Notes: a model not told the origin generated them from the sequence alone. Positions 54,800-63,788 are shown, counted from the first letter of the stretch. The stretch is DNA of 64,000 bases from Saprospiraceae bacterium (GCA_028285085.1 JANQQI010000092.1:62001-126000); one strand, 5' to 3'. Numbers and translations are program-made.

Positions 54800-54864
54800 A
54801 GTGAATATGTTTGACTGGTCGTAAATTTACGAATTAATTTTTAGTCAGGCTTGAAGTAGACGCA

Positions 54865-55557
54865 ATGATCATCAGCCATAAGCATAAATTTATATTTGTC
54901 AAGACCAAAAAGACGGCAGGTACCTCTTTTGAAATTGCCTTGAGTAAAATATGTGGCCCTCAAGATATTTTAACCCCAATTGATTCAAGAGCTGAAATAG
55001 CTAGGAAAGAATTTGCTAATATTTCGGCTCAAAATTATTTTCTCCCTTTCCATCGTTATAACAAACGCAATATCTTCAATTATCTAGCTAGAAATAAAAA
55101 ACTTCCGTTACGTTTTTATCCCCACACAGCTTGTCGTGAAATAAAACAACTGATTCCAAAAAAAATATGGAACGAGTATTATAAATTTACCATCGAAAGA
55201 AATCCATTTGACAAGATCGTATCGCTTTATTATTGGAGAGGCGGGGATAAAAAGTTTGGGAATATTCACGACTTTCTTCTAAATGGAGGATTAAAGGATT
55301 TTAGTAGTTACGATCTTTATGCGATTGATGGAATAATGGCGGTGGATCAAATTTATCGATACGAAGATTTAGCGTTTGCTTGTGAAGACCTAAGTAAACG
55401 GTTGCAGTTAGCGACTACCTTGGAGATGCCCTTGTACAAAGCAAAATCAGATAGACGGAAAATACAGGATTACAGAGCTATACTAGATGAAAAATCAATT
55501 GAATTAATTCGACTCATTTTTGCTCGGGAGATAAGATTGTTAAAATACAAGTTCTAA
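54865..55557 (+). CDS. Sulfotransferase family 2-like protein
   Basis: A 230-residue protein. It opens with the PAPS-binding 5' segment FVKTKKTAGTSFE (13-21) and the 3'-phosphate segment TIERNPFDKIVSLY, the two signatures of carbohydrate sulfotransferases. It should move sulfate from PAPS to a hydroxyl of a glycan. Base composition looks more AT-rich than the core genes. It begins a run of three plus-strand genes with 15-base and overlapping gaps. Confidence 0.85.
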   Translation: MIISHKHKFIFVKTKKTAGTSFEIALSKICGPQDILTPIDSRAEIARKEFANISAQNYFLPFHRYNKRNIFNYLARNKKLPLRFYPHTACREIKQLIPKKIWNEYYKFTIERNPFDKIVSLYYWRGGDKKFGNIHDFLLNGGLKDFSSYDLYAIDGIMAVDQIYRYEDLAFACEDLSKRLQLATTLEMPLYKAKSDRRKIQDYRAILDEKSIELIRLIFAREIRLLKYKF

Positions 55558-55572
55558 AAATGACCTGTTATT

Positions 55573-56259
55573 ATGCGGATATCACATCAGTATAAATTTA
55601 TTTTTTTCGCAAATCCCAAAACAGCCTCTTCTAGTGTAAGACAGTTTTTGAATCCCTACACGGATGTACAACCTGTTTTAAACTATCTGAAAAGAACAGC
55701 TGATAATCCATTCTATCCGCATATCACACCACAGGAAACCAAATTAATATTTGAAAAAAAAGGCTGGGATTTTAATAGCTATACCAAGTTCGTTTTTGTC
55801 CGAAATCCCTGGGCACGTTTGGTGTCTTTGTACGAGCATATTATCCGCAATCCGAAAAATAAAATAGCATTCGATCATTGGTTGACGACTACCCAGCCAT
55901 CTGGGATTGGAGGTGGTGGCGAAGATCATCAGCGTTGGAGAAAGTATGGAGCCTATTCCATTGAGCATTATATTAAAGATAATGCGGGCAATATTCTGGT
56001 TGATAAAGTGATTCGTCTGGAAGATATTCAGAAAGAGCTAAGGCCATTTTTAGTAGCCTTGGGATTACCCGATGTGAAAAATGCTAAGTTGAATCACAGC
56101 AATAAGCGTAAAGGTAAGCAGCACTATTCGAGTTATTATAATGAAGACACACAAGCCCTGGTTCGTGAAAGGTATCGCTACGATATTGTCAATTATGGTT
56201 ATCATTTTGAGGAAAAAAGGAGTCGTTTTTTTCGATTTTTTAATTCTTCCTCGCTATGA
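55573..56259 (+). CDS. Sulfotransferase family 2-like protein
   Basis: A 228-residue protein, related to its upstream neighbour: both begin with M-x-ISH-x-(H/Y)KFIF. The PAPS 5' site is FANPKTASSSV (13-22), and the 3' site is VFVRNPWARLVSLYEH. The lone GGGG run near 116 is a flexible loop. Its stop overlaps the next gene by 4 bases, suggesting translational coupling. It is probably a second regiospecific sulfotransferase on the same glycan. Confidence 0.86.
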   Translation: MRISHQYKFIFFANPKTASSSVRQFLNPYTDVQPVLNYLKRTADNPFYPHITPQETKLIFEKKGWDFNSYTKFVFVRNPWARLVSLYEHIIRNPKNKIAFDHWLTTTQPSGIGGGGEDHQRWRKYGAYSIEHYIKDNAGNILVDKVIRLEDIQKELRPFLVALGLPDVKNAKLNHSNKRKGKQHYSSYYNEDTQALVRERYRYDIVNYGYHFEEKRSRFFRFFNSSSL

Positions 56260-57386
56260 TTTATCTCGTTTATTACGAAAAAGAGGAGGTATTGCTCAAT
56301 CGCATTGGGCCGGAAGCATTAAGGCAGTATAGTGATCTAAAGGACTTCTTTCCCTTGCTACAAAAAAGGGGAACTGTCGTTGAAGTGGAAAATTCAGAAG
56401 AACAAATGGATAGCGTTTATCAGTTTGTCCATTATCTGAAGGAAGAGGTGATTGGTCTTTCCTTTTCTTCGTTGGAACAAGATGATTCGAAACTTCAATG
56501 TCCACAATTTCAATTTCCAATATCAATTCCTCCTCCCGTTTGGAATCAATATCAGCACTTAACAAAATTAAAATCTAAGGCGCCTTTTTCTTCCTATTCT
56601 ATTGCCACGAGTGGAAATATCATTGATACCAATCTAGCCCAGTTTTTTCCCAAATCAATCATCCGAAAAATGCCTTGGAAGCGAAGTTTAGAGGCTAGCT
56701 GGGTAGCACTCAAAAAATCAAAGTTACGATTGGCACTGTATTATTTATTACGCAGAAAAAGTAGACATTATTTTTCGCATGAGATTGTTCTTTCTGGTGT
56801 GGTATACACTACCATAATTTCTCCGTCCTCGTCAGTAGGTTTTTTAGAAAATCTTGTCAAAGATTTTTGTAGTGTTTTCAAAAAACAAGCAGAAGCTACT
56901 TTAGTGCTTAAAATAAAAGTAGGGATGACAGGAAAAGTGAAAAAAGGAATGATTCAAATACTAAAAAGGACATCTTTTGCTAGTAGAGTAGTCGTCATTA
57001 ATGAACATTTATCACAAGTAAAATACGAAAAATTAATTGACGCTACTTCTTATTTTATCAATACTGCTAGAGATAAAATAATGCCCAAATCAGTGCTGGA
57101 ATTTATGTCTGCCGGTAAACCTGCGATTAGCCTGCTTGATGAAAAAACGAAACTACTCCATCGCGAAAATGCTTTCATAATTCCTCCGGCAAAAGGATCA
57201 TTACTATCATTTAAAGAACAATTTAGGCAAAGTTATCAGCTCTTAAAAGACGCTCCGCAATCCTATCAAATGATGTCCGCAGCAGCTTCTATTAGTATGA
57301 AAAAATATTGCTCCATGGCTGTCATTGAGCCTAAGGTGATGGAGTGGTTGAATCAAATAGAAGCAGCGATTGTGAATGAATCTTAA
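56256..57386 (+). CDS. GT4-like protein with altered active site, paralogue of the 62358-63788 gene
   Basis: A 376-residue protein. Its C-terminal half aligns by eye with the glycosyltransferase at 62358-63788: GVVYTTIISPSS with GIIYTSILNISD, ATLVLKIKV with ATLILKTPV, VVVINEHL with VVVVGNYL, and SVLEFMSAGKPA with PLMEFMSAGIPA. The N-terminal half is short and divergent. The EX7E motif, kept as EGQCLPLME in the paralogue, becomes KIMPKSVLE here, so the first Glu is a Lys. It may be inactive or act as a partner protein. Confidence 0.72.
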   Translation: MIYLVYYEKEEVLLNRIGPEALRQYSDLKDFFPLLQKRGTVVEVENSEEQMDSVYQFVHYLKEEVIGLSFSSLEQDDSKLQCPQFQFPISIPPPVWNQYQHLTKLKSKAPFSSYSIATSGNIIDTNLAQFFPKSIIRKMPWKRSLEASWVALKKSKLRLALYYLLRRKSRHYFSHEIVLSGVVYTTIISPSSSVGFLENLVKDFCSVFKKQAEATLVLKIKVGMTGKVKKGMIQILKRTSFASRVVVINEHLSQVKYEKLIDATSYFINTARDKIMPKSVLEFMSAGKPAISLLDEKTKLLHRENAFIIPPAKGSLLSFKEQFRQSYQLLKDAPQSYQMMSAAASISMKKYCSMAVIEPKVMEWLNQIEAAIVNES

Positions 57387-57399
57387 ACACCGAAGATGA

Positions 57400-58170
57400 T
57401 CAATCCGGATAATCCAGTCTGGTCACCACATTTCCAAAATGCTTTTTGTAGAACTTGTTTAAATCGTCATCGTAGTACTTTTGATATTGATAAGCTGACC
57501 GATCTCTGATTTTATAATTGGGCGTTTTATCATAATGCGCTGCTCGCTGGCAGTAGTACTCAATCTCTTTTTCCGATAATTGCCAATGCCGACAGATTGC
57601 CTCGATGTTTTTGATAGGCTCGGCTACGATATCTTCAAAACGGAAAGTCTGGATAATGGGCGATTCATAAAAAGGAATAGGATTGAAGCCGTGTACATAT
57701 TTGACCCAAACCATTTCCGTCATCATCCCTTTTTCGAAAGACAGATTTTCTAGTAGCTCTTGATAAGTGGTACTGGGGTTGAGCATCTTTTTTTCTTGTT
57801 CGTTGTAGATGTCATCCATTTCAAAGGATAGGTAATAGAGTCTAAGCCTGTGCATCGGTTCTCTATTCCATAATTCTGATCCTTTTTTGTGATAAAAATA
57901 TCCCGAGATAATGATGTCTTTTGGATGTCGAATGAGATGAACCATTTTCGCATTTTCAAAAATCTTACGCCCGGGCCAAAAAACATTATTGTTGATAGAA
58001 ATAAATCTTTGGCGTTTTTTCTTTTCTAAATGCTTTACAAAAAGTTTTCTCTGTCGATTATAAAATTTATTCTTATCAAATATCGCATTCATGTAATGCG
58101 TTAGGCATTTTCGATAACTAAAACGAATTCGATAATAAGGTCTTTCTTTTCTAAATAAATTATAAAACAT
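57400..58170 (-). CDS. Sulfotransferase domain protein
   Basis: A 256-residue protein on the opposite strand, converging with the previous gene after 13 bases. The 5' PAPS segment is probably RFSYRKCLTHYMN, a variant of the usual PKCGTT-type loop. The 3' segment VHLIRHPKDIIISGYFYHKK is a good match to the family. QTFRFEDIVAEP and the helical C-terminus also agree. It should be a glycan or lipid sulfotransferase. The unusual 5' loop reduces certainty. Confidence 0.78.
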   Translation of the reverse strand: MFYNLFRKERPYYRIRFSYRKCLTHYMNAIFDKNKFYNRQRKLFVKHLEKKKRQRFISINNNVFWPGRKIFENAKMVHLIRHPKDIIISGYFYHKKGSELWNREPMHRLRLYYLSFEMDDIYNEQEKKMLNPSTTYQELLENLSFEKGMMTEMVWVKYVHGFNPIPFYESPIIQTFRFEDIVAEPIKNIEAICRHWQLSEKEIEYYCQRAAHYDKTPNYKIRDRSAYQYQKYYDDDLNKFYKKHFGNVVTRLDYPD

Positions 58171-58253
58171 AAATATTCAGATAATGATTATTTTCTGAAT
58201 TGATCTAAATTTTTATAACTAGGCTAAAAGCAAATGCTTGATTTTCAAAACGA

Positions 58254-58327
58254 AGCTTATTTTAAGGAGCATAGCCGGAGGCTACGTGACGAAAAATAGC
58301 CTGAAGTATTTGGAAATCAATGATTTC
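58254..58327. repeat. Structured intergenic element with nested inverted repeats
   Basis: An inner hairpin TAGCC-GGA-GGCTA (58272-58284) sits inside a longer, imperfect inverted repeat (58254-58263 with 58293-58302). A third hairpin, GAAATC-AAT-GATTTC (58313-58327), is followed by GTTTTTA. It fills most of the 180-base gap and is not at a clear terminator position for either minus-strand gene. Confidence 0.5.
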
Positions 58328-58350
58328 GTTTTTAGGCGGTTAAAATGAGT

Positions 58351-59250
58351 TTAAATCAGTTCATTACTTAACTCTTTAAAAAATGCAGTATAGCGAGGCC
58401 AAAACGACTCGTTTTTACCGTAGTTGTTTAAGAATATATTTGGCTTTGAACCTAGTGCGTTTACCAATTGCTCTTTAGCAGCAACCGACCAGGTCAAAGC
58501 TTTGTTGCCAAAGGGCTGACGTAAGTTCAGCTGTGGCATAAATTGATTCTGTACTTCTGCAGGAATTTTATAGGATGCTTTGGCTGATTGGGGATGCAGT
58601 TTGATGTTTCTTAGCTCTCGTAGCGTTTGTGTATCGTAATATTTATTACTGCCCGGATTTAATTGTTTCTCTTTTGAGTAATTAACCTTTTCTTGTTCAA
58701 CGCCAAGAAAATCAAAACACTTTGCCAAAACATTCCGCGGATTTGCTTTTAAATCCTCTTGAAATAATATCTGCAGCTGTTCTTTGGGCAAATGGGTTAA
58801 ATACAGCGCGATAATCTCCCAATACTTGGTGTCTTCTATGATGTTGGGCATTTGTACAAGTGCCTCTTCTATGCTGAATTTAGTTTCAATTCCCCAATCT
58901 GTTCCACTATTATGCATCTCTCGGTAGGAAGATTCAATGCGGGTAACAGGATCACGGGTAATTAAAATGATTTTTATTTTTGGAAAATTCTTAACCAATC
59001 TCTTAATACTAATCGCTGCAAACTCTGATTCCGTGTAAGAGACACTCCCTTCTCCCAATAATGCATCAGCTGGAGCGGTATAAAAAAGATCTCGATACCA
59101 ATTCCAGTACAAAGCATAATCCGGCCGGTTAAAAAAGCGAGGCTCTTTAAACCGAGGTGGCAAAAAAATTTTAGTATGCTTCATCAAAAGCGCACAGAGC
59201 GTGGTGGTTCCACATTTACTAAATCCTGCCACGACAAAATCTAAATGCAT
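58351..59250 (-). CDS. Sulfotransferase (heparan-sulfate sulfotransferase-like)
   Basis: A 299-residue protein with a clear 5' PAPS loop GFSKCGTTTL (9-18) and 3' segment ILITRDPVTRIESSYREMHN. The KEPRFFNRPDYALYWNWYRDLF region is the pattern of NDST/heparan-type enzymes. Its ATG shares one base with the stop of the upstream fusion gene, so it is the last gene of the operon that starts at 63788. Confidence 0.92.
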   Translation of the reverse strand: MHLDFVVAGFSKCGTTTLCALLMKHTKIFLPPRFKEPRFFNRPDYALYWNWYRDLFYTAPADALLGEGSVSYTESEFAAISIKRLVKNFPKIKIILITRDPVTRIESSYREMHNSGTDWGIETKFSIEEALVQMPNIIEDTKYWEIIALYLTHLPKEQLQILFQEDLKANPRNVLAKCFDFLGVEQEKVNYSKEKQLNPGSNKYYDTQTLRELRNIKLHPQSAKASYKIPAEVQNQFMPQLNLRQPFGNKALTWSVAAKEQLVNALGSKPNIFLNNYGKNESFWPRYTAFFKELSNELI

Positions 59251-60791
59251 TATGCCTTCTTTTTAATAAAATACAAATTGACTTTATCCCAATACAGAAA
59301 ATCCTTGAGCATTTTATATTGATGCTGGGCAAAGTATTTAAGCACTTGCTCTTTATATTGATGAAACACTTCAATGCAAATCAAGTCGGGTTGGAATCGA
59401 TTAATATCAAAGCCTCGCAATGCTTTTAATTCTGATTCTTCAATGTCGATGGATAAAAAGTCAATTTTTTCAATTTGTTGTTCCTCTAGTAGCTCGGTCA
59501 AAGTTATAGCTGGCAGCTTAATTTCTTTACCTCTGACTATTTTAACCCCAATTGAACGCTCTTTTTGAGTGGAACCTAAGGGACCGCTTTTGTAAAAGGA
59601 AGCTTCACTTTTTGACTGATCACTAATAATATAAGTCAGCAATTGGCAATTTGGTCGATACTTTTTCCATTCCGGCAGTTCTACAGGATTAGCATCAACC
59701 GCTACACCCGACCAACCCAAGTGTTTTTCCAAATAAAAAGTGTTACTGTGTGTGATTGGCCAGGCACAACCGACATCCAAAAAAATACCGTTTCGGCGAT
59801 CCTGGAAAAACGAACGAATGAGCAATTCTTCTATTTTTTCGGAATAAAGGGCCCAACCAGTCTTCGGCAAGTTTTGGTAATAGAAAGTTTTACCTCGGAT
59901 AAGTTGTTGATAATGTCGATACCAAAAATCTTTTAGGCGTATTTTTGCCATTCCCCACCAGCTGAGGTGGTAACGATTCCGAAAATGGACATAAGGCTTT
60001 AGTAATGAAGAATTAGATAACCGATCTAACAATGGGTTGGATTGCGTCGGAGTTTTTACCTTCTTTTCCGGTCTATTGATATGGGTGATGCTGACCTCAT
60101 CGTTAAAAAAAGAAGCCCATTCCGTCTTTGAAAAATGACTTTTTAGTTCAGCAAAATTGGAAATTGCCTCGCTCAGCTTTCGTTGAGGTTTACCCTGAAT
60201 ATTTGGCCATAGTTGCTGGGGGGGTACCTTTAAAAATTGTTGAACCCTTGTAATCGTAGTAGAAAAGTGCTCACAAAGATCTTCGTAATTAACTTTGAGC
60301 ACTGGATGCCCCGCAAAACGTTGATCAAAGGCTTCAACTTCTTGGCGCTGATAAATGAAATCGTTTTCCAATATCTCTGGATCGAAATAAAGCGGGGTTG
60401 GGGATGAACCTTTAAAAGTGCGCATAACCTGATAAGATAAATATCTTCTCAGCAAATTTCTGCGCCGTAAACTAATAACAGCAATAGACTGATCCGCTTC
60501 AAGCCTAGGCCAGAGGTCCGGCCAATCGCCAAAGGGAGTTCCACTGCGATGGAGGATAAAACCAGCCATCTTGATATGTCGAGGGTAGTCGCGGTAAATG
60601 TATTGATTCAATATTTCTCCGGCGGGAGTTTGTGGGCCAAATGGTAAGTCACTAATAAAGTCGGGATTAAACAATTCGGAGCGGGCCACGATATTGACAT
60701 GGTTTTGCAGCGTCGTCCGCAGCATATGGGTACCCGAGCGAGGAGAACTGAGGATGATAAATTTTCCGTACCTTTTATCTTTTGCAATCAT
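59250..60791 (-). CDS. Fusion protein: sulfotransferase plus FkbM methyltransferase
   Basis: A 513-residue protein. Residues about 1-235 are a sulfotransferase, with 5' loop SSPRSGTHML (15-24), SLRRRNLLRRYLSYQV (3' site) and a C-terminal HPVLKVNYEDL. A helical bridge (about 236-320, with RLKDFWYRHYQQLIRG) leads to an FkbM-type methyltransferase: GIFLDVGCAWPITHSNTFYLEKHLGWSGVAVDANP, then DFLSIDIEESELKALRGFD. FkbM enzymes methylate sugar hydroxyls. One polypeptide would so sulfate and methylate the same glycan. It overlaps the neighbouring genes by 4 bases and 1 base. Confidence 0.9.
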   Translation of the reverse strand: MIAKDKRYGKFIILSSPRSGTHMLRTTLQNHVNIVARSELFNPDFISDLPFGPQTPAGEILNQYIYRDYPRHIKMAGFILHRSGTPFGDWPDLWPRLEADQSIAVISLRRRNLLRRYLSYQVMRTFKGSSPTPLYFDPEILENDFIYQRQEVEAFDQRFAGHPVLKVNYEDLCEHFSTTITRVQQFLKVPPQQLWPNIQGKPQRKLSEAISNFAELKSHFSKTEWASFFNDEVSITHINRPEKKVKTPTQSNPLLDRLSNSSLLKPYVHFRNRYHLSWWGMAKIRLKDFWYRHYQQLIRGKTFYYQNLPKTGWALYSEKIEELLIRSFFQDRRNGIFLDVGCAWPITHSNTFYLEKHLGWSGVAVDANPVELPEWKKYRPNCQLLTYIISDQSKSEASFYKSGPLGSTQKERSIGVKIVRGKEIKLPAITLTELLEEQQIEKIDFLSIDIEESELKALRGFDINRFQPDLICIEVFHQYKEQVLKYFAQHQYKMLKDFLYWDKVNLYFIKKKA

Positions 60792-62353
60792 TTGGAACCG
60801 CTGTATAAGACAATTTGACTTGGATTAAGAAAATGTTGGTCAAAACCATGTTGGTGTAACCATTGATGTAAGATGACGTGTTCGCAATCTTCGCCGCCGT
60901 AACGGGCACCTGCCAAAATACCGGCACTCTTATATATCGCCAAGCCACCAAAAGCCGACGCAACGGCTACCAGATCTTCACCCCGCTGAAACTGTAATTG
61001 GTTAATCGCTGCTTTATCGGAAGGTAGGCTGGCATCTTTAGTAGGACGAAAGGCAAAGGCATCGAAAAACAGCGGATTGGCAATCGGATTACCGTAAGGT
61101 GGCACCAAAATACCATTGGAGGCGACCACATCCCAATCTTGATGACTAAAGGTATGCGCGATCCCATCGTAACTAAAGCCAAGCTGGAGGTCCAGATCAA
61201 ATACCACCAAATAGTCGAAGACATATTTCTTTGCCCGGATATGATCCAGATATTGGTTGCGATAATTGGCCATGGCAGTCGTGCGATCCGGGCTTTGTTC
61301 CTCCTCCCATTTTTGAGCGTGTAACTGCTGGGATAAAATCTCTACGTGAGGATTGACTCGCTGCCAGTATTGCAGCATCTCGGCTGTTCCATCCACGGAA
61401 TCATTTTCAACGATAATGACCCGGTAGTCTTTAAATTTTTCTCCCAGCCGCTCGACCTTAGCCATTACGTTGGGGAGGGCTTTCATCACATCCCGCGCTA
61501 GCCCGCAAATAATAACTTGCTGCTCCTGCATGTTTTGATAGCCTACTTGCAAGCGCTCAAAATAGGCCTTGGTATCTCCCGATTGGCAAGGGTACCAACC
61601 TTCAGGGAAAACGGCGGGGTCACTGTTGACTTCACCATCGTGCCATTTCAGGTTGCCATCATAAATGGGCCAACGTCTTTCGGGCAAAGGTAAACCCAGT
61701 TGTTGGAGTAAAAAATCCTGTGCTTTAGGATAGAGGGCCAAGGCTTCATAACTGACCACTGTAAAGGGGACACGCATCCGCAAAAGATGACGAAAGATAT
61801 GCAGATAGGCTTTGGGAATATTCGCTAATCCAGTTTGCGAATCCTTGACGTGCTGCCATTTTAGTTGGGATTGTAGTCCGGAATGGGTATCACGAGACAC
61901 GACTACGATCTTGGTCTGATAGCCTCTGGATCGGAGATCGCGCACCATTTGACTGAGATTGATCCATTTTTTGCCGTGTGGCAAGCTTCTGCGCCAAACA
62001 ATGGGATTTTCTTGGCTGGGAGGATGATTATCCCAAGGTTGGAGATCCGTGGGAAAAGCATACTCCCAGGGTTTTTTCAAACCTCGGAGCAAAACTTTAT
62101 TCTCTGGCTGCCAGGGAACGTGATTTCCCGCGTGCCCCACACATCCCGCGTTGATCAAAATATCGGTCACCAGGTGAGAACCGTGGGACTCGGGGCCTAC
62201 CACCAGATAGGCGACTTTGTCCATCTTTGTCCCCATGATCCGATTTTTTATCCATCGGAGGTAGGCGATCGTAGGAGAAGATCGATCCAGGTATCTTCGG
62301 ATGCGTCTGAGGATAGCGAAAAGAATACGTTTTATGTCAGCAACGGCACTCAT
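60788..62353 (-). CDS. Fusion protein: sulfotransferase-like P-loop domain plus GT-A-like glycosyltransferase
   Basis: A 521-residue protein. Residues about 45-275 hold a P-loop-like VVGPESHGSHLVTDIL (51-66) and VVVSRDTHSGLQSQLKW (a possible 3' phosphate site), followed by FTVVSYEALALYP, a sulfotransferase-like order. The C-terminal half (about 280-521) contains VIIVENDSVDGTAEML, an RNQYLDHI segment and VVFDLDLQL with a DxD-type motif, as in CAP59-like or related GT-A enzymes. It is 5 bases from the upstream GT gene and overlaps the downstream fusion gene by 4. The N-terminal assignment is less certain than for the next gene. Confidence 0.78.
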   Translation of the reverse strand: MSAVADIKRILFAILRRIRRYLDRSSPTIAYLRWIKNRIMGTKMDKVAYLVVGPESHGSHLVTDILINAGCVGHAGNHVPWQPENKVLLRGLKKPWEYAFPTDLQPWDNHPPSQENPIVWRRSLPHGKKWINLSQMVRDLRSRGYQTKIVVVSRDTHSGLQSQLKWQHVKDSQTGLANIPKAYLHIFRHLLRMRVPFTVVSYEALALYPKAQDFLLQQLGLPLPERRWPIYDGNLKWHDGEVNSDPAVFPEGWYPCQSGDTKAYFERLQVGYQNMQEQQVIICGLARDVMKALPNVMAKVERLGEKFKDYRVIIVENDSVDGTAEMLQYWQRVNPHVEILSQQLHAQKWEEEQSPDRTTAMANYRNQYLDHIRAKKYVFDYLVVFDLDLQLGFSYDGIAHTFSHQDWDVVASNGILVPPYGNPIANPLFFDAFAFRPTKDASLPSDKAAINQLQFQRGEDLVAVASAFGGLAIYKSAGILAGARYGGEDCEHVILHQWLHQHGFDQHFLNPSQIVLYSGSK

Positions 62354-62357
62354 CGAT

Positions 62358-63788
62358 CTAATCGCTCAGCTGTTTAGTTAAAAAGTGACTCAATTTATGT
62401 TTGGTCTTTTCGAAGCCGGCATGTGCTCTTAACGTTTGCGCAGCCTGCCAGGCCATATCTCGATACTTGGTCTCGTCATTTTTGGCTACCTGATAGCTTT
62501 CCTGATAAGCAGTGACCAGTGAGTACCAATCCGGGCGATGGTGTACTGTGCGGATCGCAATTCTTTCATCGTGTTGCCAACAAGTAGGAGTGGCTCCGGT
62601 TTTTACGACAAATGCATTGGCGTCATTAATATAGTCTTTTAAGGCCGTAGCGTATGGTGCAATCGCGGGGATTCCGGCGCTCATGAATTCCATTAATGGT
62701 AAACACTGACCTTCGCCGTAGGAAGTGTTCACATAAAAAGTAGTGGCGTTCATTAAATTCTGATAAGCTGCTTTATCCAGATAATTACCAACCACGACGA
62801 CTCTGCATTTGAAAGCCGGTAGGCTTTGTAAAAAACCAGTGACCTTTTGTCGAAAGAAATACACATCTTCCATAACGGGCGTCTTTAGAATGAGGGTAGC
62901 ATCCGTTCGATCTCCTAAAGCATGACAAAAAGCCGCCACCATGTCCATATAATTTTTGCGCTTATCGGAGATGTTCAGGATGGAGGTATAAATAATGCCT
63001 TCGTAAATATTGGTATCCGCATCAGTTTGCTTAGACGAAGGAGAAGGTGTTTGAGTATTAGAATATTTAAAAAATCGCACTGTTTTTGCGATGGTCGTTC
63101 CCGTAAATAAATAAAGGTTGCGAAAAAAACGATAAAGTGACTTGGGTAGTAAATCCTCGAGTACTTCGTGCGCCCAAGTTTGTAAAAGAATATGCGTCAA
63201 CTCAATCCGTTTAGCAAATCCTTTGGGCATATCTAAAGGCGTCAATTTTAATCGCTCCGAATCAATTACTTTTTTATTAATTATCAGTTCAAATTGTTTT
63301 CGAATCGTCTTTTTTTGAACGTCATATTGTGGAAGAAGCAACGATTCTTCAACGGGAGCGGGACAAGCCAGAATGGGAAAATCCGGGCCAAGCTCTCGAC
63401 GGATAACTGCTGCACTATGTTCGGAATGCGTGATCGCAGCGCCTATTTTTCGAAGTACTTTTACCCAATTATTTTTTTCATTGCCACCCCAACTTTCATT
63501 CGGAATGGTATCGTATTCCCAAGCAAATACTGGAATAATTTGACCAGATAAATTTAAATCCAAATGATGTGGAGCGGTAAAGCACAGCAAAACACATTTT
63601 TTCTCCTCCTTTTGGGCTTGAGCTTGGTAGACTGGTACATCCTCGGGATCTTCAATAAGCTGTACCTCTCCAATCGTTTCTAATACCGGCAAAAATTTAC
63701 GCAAAACGAAATAGTAACTGTATTCACTTTTACCAAGACTGGCTTGGATGTTTTTACTATTGAATTTTGAGTAAACTAAAATGGTCAT
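62358..63788 (-). CDS. GT4 glycosyltransferase heading the sulfotransferase-fusion operon
   Basis: About 476 residues from ATG 63786-63788 (MTILVYSKFNSKN); the longer frame to 63836 adds 16 unlikely residues. The GT-B pattern is VIPVFAWEYDTIPNESWGG, AITHSEHSAAVIRRELG, a long insert with LPKSLYRFFRNLYLF, and the donor site VNTSYGEGQCLPLMEFMSAG with the EX7E pair intact. It is the first gene of a four-gene operon: GT4, sulfotransferase-like-GT fusion, sulfotransferase-FkbM fusion, sulfotransferase. The promoter is copy D at 63912-63977, giving a 123-base leader. Confidence 0.87.
   Translation of the reverse strand: MTILVYSKFNSKNIQASLGKSEYSYYFVLRKFLPVLETIGEVQLIEDPEDVPVYQAQAQKEEKKCVLLCFTAPHHLDLNLSGQIIPVFAWEYDTIPNESWGGNEKNNWVKVLRKIGAAITHSEHSAAVIRRELGPDFPILACPAPVEESLLLPQYDVQKKTIRKQFELIINKKVIDSERLKLTPLDMPKGFAKRIELTHILLQTWAHEVLEDLLPKSLYRFFRNLYLFTGTTIAKTVRFFKYSNTQTPSPSSKQTDADTNIYEGIIYTSILNISDKRKNYMDMVAAFCHALGDRTDATLILKTPVMEDVYFFRQKVTGFLQSLPAFKCRVVVVGNYLDKAAYQNLMNATTFYVNTSYGEGQCLPLMEFMSAGIPAIAPYATALKDYINDANAFVVKTGATPTCWQHDERIAIRTVHHRPDWYSLVTAYQESYQVAKNDETKYRDMAWQAAQTLRAHAGFEKTKHKLSHFLTKQLSD

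Noticed and set aside
61883-62377. 164-codon plus-strand frame antisense to the fusion gene
   Set aside because: It lies fully on the complement of the well-supported sulfotransferase-GT gene and shows no motif.
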